This document shows positions 13,995 through 15,685 of a DNA stretch of 15,685 bases, piece by piece. Made by a program: the position numbers and the translations under genes. Within the stretch, counting starts at the first letter, position 1; every line of letters starts with the position of its first letter. This stretch comes from CAZRIP01 sp964600165 (GTDB lineage Bacteria > Elusimicrobiota > Elusimicrobia > UBA1565 > UBA9628): assembly GCA_964600165.1 (NCBI GenBank), contig CAZRIP010000097.1:1-15685 (forward strand). The letters run 5' to 3'. The notes under the pieces are model-generated. The model was given only the letters and a program-made list of their open reading frames with translations, did not search any database and was not told where the DNA came from.

Positions 13995-15187
13995 TTCGGC
14001 TCGACTGTGGGACGGTCGGTTCCAGCCCGGCGCCGCCAGGCGACTTTCAAACGCATCCACCACGGCGCCTGGCCGGCGTCGACGAGAGCTTCCTCGAGAA
14101 TCTGGCTCAAGGGTTTGGACTTGAGCGTCGAGGCGCCGTCGGAGCCGGTCGAAAGCCAGCGCGCCGGCGCGTTGTAGATCGCGCGCGCCAACCCCCGCGG
14201 GCCGAGCGCGGAGTCCGCTTTCTCGAGCTCGCCGCCGTCGATCAAGTAGGCCTTGCGCTCCGAATCGAGCAGGGTCCGGCCGATCATGATGTTGGGCTCA
14301 CGAAGGTCGCCGGGCATCAAGCGCGCCTTGGCGAGGCGGTCGATGAGGTCCAGGATCAAGCGGTGATGCCGCGCGTCGTAGAGGCCTTCCTGGATCAAGT
14401 CGTGGACGTTCGAGCCGTACACGCGCTCCTTGATGAGCACGGGGCTTCCCAGCTCGTCGGTGTGGGCCAGCAGGCGCGGCCCGGCGCCGGCGCGCGCGAG
14501 CACCCGCGCGCTGCGCTCGTCGTCGGAGGCGAACTCGTACATCTTGCGCCGCGCCTCGACGCCCCAATCCTTCGGGAAGAAGATCGTCTTGATCACGGCG
14601 CCGGCGACTTCCGGATGCTCGTGGACCATGCCGAAAGTACCCTTGCCCAAGAGCGACAGCTCTCCGCCTTCGCGAGGCATAGGGCCGGAGGCGGTCATCG
14701 CCAGACCGTTTAGCCCGCTCGGCGGGGCGACGCCGTCGAAGACGAGCTTGGCGTAGGGATCGCGGCTCGCCGCCAGCGCGAGGTCGCTCAGCGCCGAGCG
14801 CTCCCGCTCGTCCGACGCCGTAGCGGCGGCGGCGCCGGAAAGGTCTTTAAGAGCCGCATCCTTGAGGTGCGGCGCGGCCTGCAGCAACGTCCGCATGGCG
14901 CCTGGCACGGCCACCACTTTGGCGAGGATCGCCGCCGCCGGGCGCTGCGCGGCCGAGCCCGCGAGCAACGGCGCTAGAAAACGGGAGAAATCCGTCGGAG
15001 TCAGCGGGCCGTTGGCCTGGAGCGCGGCCAGCTGCGCCGACTGCGTCGTCAGCTCCCGCGCGACCGGGGAAACCGGGTCCGACAGCGGCCCGAGCAGCAG
15101 CGGATGGACCTCGGGAGGCGGCCCCTGTCGCTCGGCCGCGTGCAGCGGCAGGGCCAGGGCGGCGGCCAGAAGCCAGGTCAACCTCAT
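13991..15187 (-). CDS. exported protein with a eukaryotic-like protein-kinase domain
   Basis: The 398-residue product has a clear signal peptide (M-R-L-T-W-L-L-A-A-A-L-A-L-P-L-H-A-A, cleavage near 18). A helical, Ala-rich region of unknown function follows (about 30-165). From about 175 a kinase-like fold can be traced. It has the glycine loop L-G-K-G-T-F-G-M-V (180-188) and the ATP-anchoring Lys in A-V-I-K (Lys200). It continues with a hinge-like L-I-K-E-R-V-Y-G (251-258). The catalytic loop is G-D-L-R-E-P-N (293-299), corresponding to H-R-D-L-K-P-E-N with Asp294 and Asn299 kept but the His replaced by Pro. The metal site is I-D-G-G (316-319) in place of D-F-G. Domain order and spacing are those of kinases. 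The export signal is the odd part, since ATP is scarce outside the cytoplasm. It could act on a host or neighbour, use another nucleotide source, or be a binding-only relative. The gene has its own TATCCT box six bases before the ATG. Confidence 0.72.
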   Translation of the reverse strand: MRLTWLLAAALALPLHAAERQGPPPEVHPLLLGPLSDPVSPVARELTTQSAQLAALQANGPLTPTDFSRFLAPLLAGSAAQRPAAAILAKVVAVPGAMRTLLQAAPHLKDAALKDLSGAAAATASDERERSALSDLALAASRDPYAKLVFDGVAPPSGLNGLAMTASGPMPREGGELSLLGKGTFGMVHEHPEVAGAVIKTIFFPKDWGVEARRKMYEFASDDERSARVLARAGAGPRLLAHTDELGSPVLIKERVYGSNVHDLIQEGLYDARHHRLILDLIDRLAKARLMPGDLREPNIMIGRTLLDSERKAYLIDGGELEKADSALGPRGLARAIYNAPARWLSTGSDGASTLKSKPLSQILEEALVDAGQAPWWMRLKVAWRRRAGTDRPTVEPN

Positions 15188-15265
15188 GCTATGAGGATAG
15201 ACGGATCAGGCGGGGCGAGCCTGAGCCCTTGGGGCACCCGGCCCTAGGTCTTTAGCCGGCCCGGC
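15188..15265 (-). other. Intergenic region between the partial lipoprotein gene and the kinase-like gene
   Basis: The 78 bases carry the TATCCT box described separately. They also carry an imperfect GC-rich hairpin (about 15233-15263 on the minus strand) just after the upstream stop codon. The hairpin has no following U run, so it is at best a poor intrinsic terminator. The plus-strand string GGTCTTTAGCC (15247-15257) resembles GGCCTTTAGTCC at 7630-7641 in the other larger intergenic region. Confidence 0.3.
15194..15199 (-). promoter_or_regulatory. Candidate -10 box of the kinase-like gene (probably leaderless)
   Basis: TATCCT on the minus strand is followed by exactly six bases and the ATG at 15187. 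No ribosome-binding site lies between them and no convincing -35 is seen. Confidence 0.5.
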
Positions 15266-15685
15266 TCAATAGACGCCGCGCTCGAGGTACCAGGCGCGGC
15301 CGCGGCTCGACTTGTGGGTGCAGTCGATGAAGACGACGACTTGGCGGTCGTTGAACACGTAGCCCCAGCGGCCGGTGTCCTTGAGCTTGGTGCCGTCGAT
15401 CTGGCCGTCGCGCAGGACGTAGGAGGGGTAGACCTTCGTTTTGTCCGTATCGTGGTGGCCGCGAACGTGGATCTCGACCGTCGGCATGTCGGCGAGGTAT
15501 TTGGGAACCATCTCGTCGAGGGTCTCGGGGATCTTCTTCTCCGTCTCGATGTAGCGCGTCAAGCTCTCCTCGAGCTTGGCCAAGCCCGAGAGCGTCCGGC
15601 TCTCGCCCGCCTGGATCTCGAGCTGGTTGACGTTCTCGTCGACATCCCGGATGCTGTCCTCGCGGGAGCTCGTAGCGCAGCCGTC
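15266..15685 (-). CDS. probable lipoprotein with pilin/GspG-like segment (5' end cut by window edge)
   Basis: The frame is open to the right edge, so the gene starts outside the window; the TTG at 15583 is internal. The visible 139 residues begin D-G-C-A-T-S-S-R-E-D, which looks like the end of a lipobox with the modified Cys third from the edge. A charged helix with coiled-coil character (about 10-45) follows. Next comes L-T-R-Y-I-E-T-E-K-K-I-P-E-T-L-D-E-M-V-P-K-Y-L, a pattern typical of the region after the N-terminal helix of type II secretion pseudopilins (x-Y-x(5-7)-P-x-x-L-x-x-L-v-P-x-Y-L). The C-terminal part has W-G-Y-V-F-N-D and V-V-V-F-I-D-C-T-H. The lipid anchor instead of a prepilin leader would make it unusual; the leader is not visible, so a different N-terminus is possible. 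Function is not recognised. It lies upstream of the kinase-like gene on the same strand. Confidence 0.65.
   Translation of the reverse strand, partial: DGCATSSREDSIRDVDENVNQLEIQAGESRTLSGLAKLEESLTRYIETEKKIPETLDEMVPKYLADMPTVEIHVRGHHDTDKTKVYPSYVLRDGQIDGTKLKDTGRWGYVFNDRQVVVFIDCTHKSSRGRAWYLERGVY

Overview
The window is a GC-rich, densely packed chromosomal stretch from a diderm (Gram-negative type) bacterium. SurA-like and lipoprotein parvulins, a LysM/FecR envelope protein, a class A penicillin-binding protein and a probable lipoprotein imply a periplasm and probably an outer membrane. The gene set and base composition would fit a high-GC Elusimicrobiota genome, but this is an impression. Myxococcota-like or other GC-rich diderm lineages are not excluded. 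No rRNA, tRNA, CRISPR array or recognisable insertion sequence was seen. Almost every base is coding; the longest gene-free stretch is about 135 bases.

Left part (minus strand, read right to left): hemC, mfd, a PrsA-like lipoprotein parvulin, a SurA-like parvulin and pdxA (cut by the left edge) form one tightly packed unit. hemC/mfd share ATGA, the two parvulin genes overlap by 17 bases, and pdxA begins inside the SurA-like gene. The surA-pdxA adjacency matches the well-known order in enterobacteria. Upstream of hemC lies an unrecognised gene for a very Gly/His/Asp-rich protein with a short conserved-looking C-terminal domain.

Centre: alr (alanine racemase) and a LysM+FecR exported protein run on the plus strand and converge on a class A penicillin-binding protein (PBP1A type) on the minus strand. 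Together they cover D-alanine supply, peptidoglycan binding and peptidoglycan polymerisation. A divergent 76-base intergenic region holding a perfect 17-base palindrome separates the PBP gene from a short glycerol-3-phosphate dehydrogenase-like flavoenzyme.

Right part: the flavoenzyme gene converges with, and shares stop-codon bases with, an unusual gene for a protein that has a signal peptide followed by a eukaryotic-like protein-kinase fold. The right edge cuts a probable lipoprotein with a pilin/secretin-G-like helix.

The two signals I find most interesting are (1) the exported kinase-like protein, and (2) a recurring TANNNT hexamer placed exactly 6 bases (7 or 8 in two cases) before the start codon of six genes. 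The second suggests that transcription begins at or next to the start codon (leaderless or near-leaderless mRNAs). By contrast, at least one operon-internal gene (surA-like) has a textbook Shine-Dalgarno sequence.
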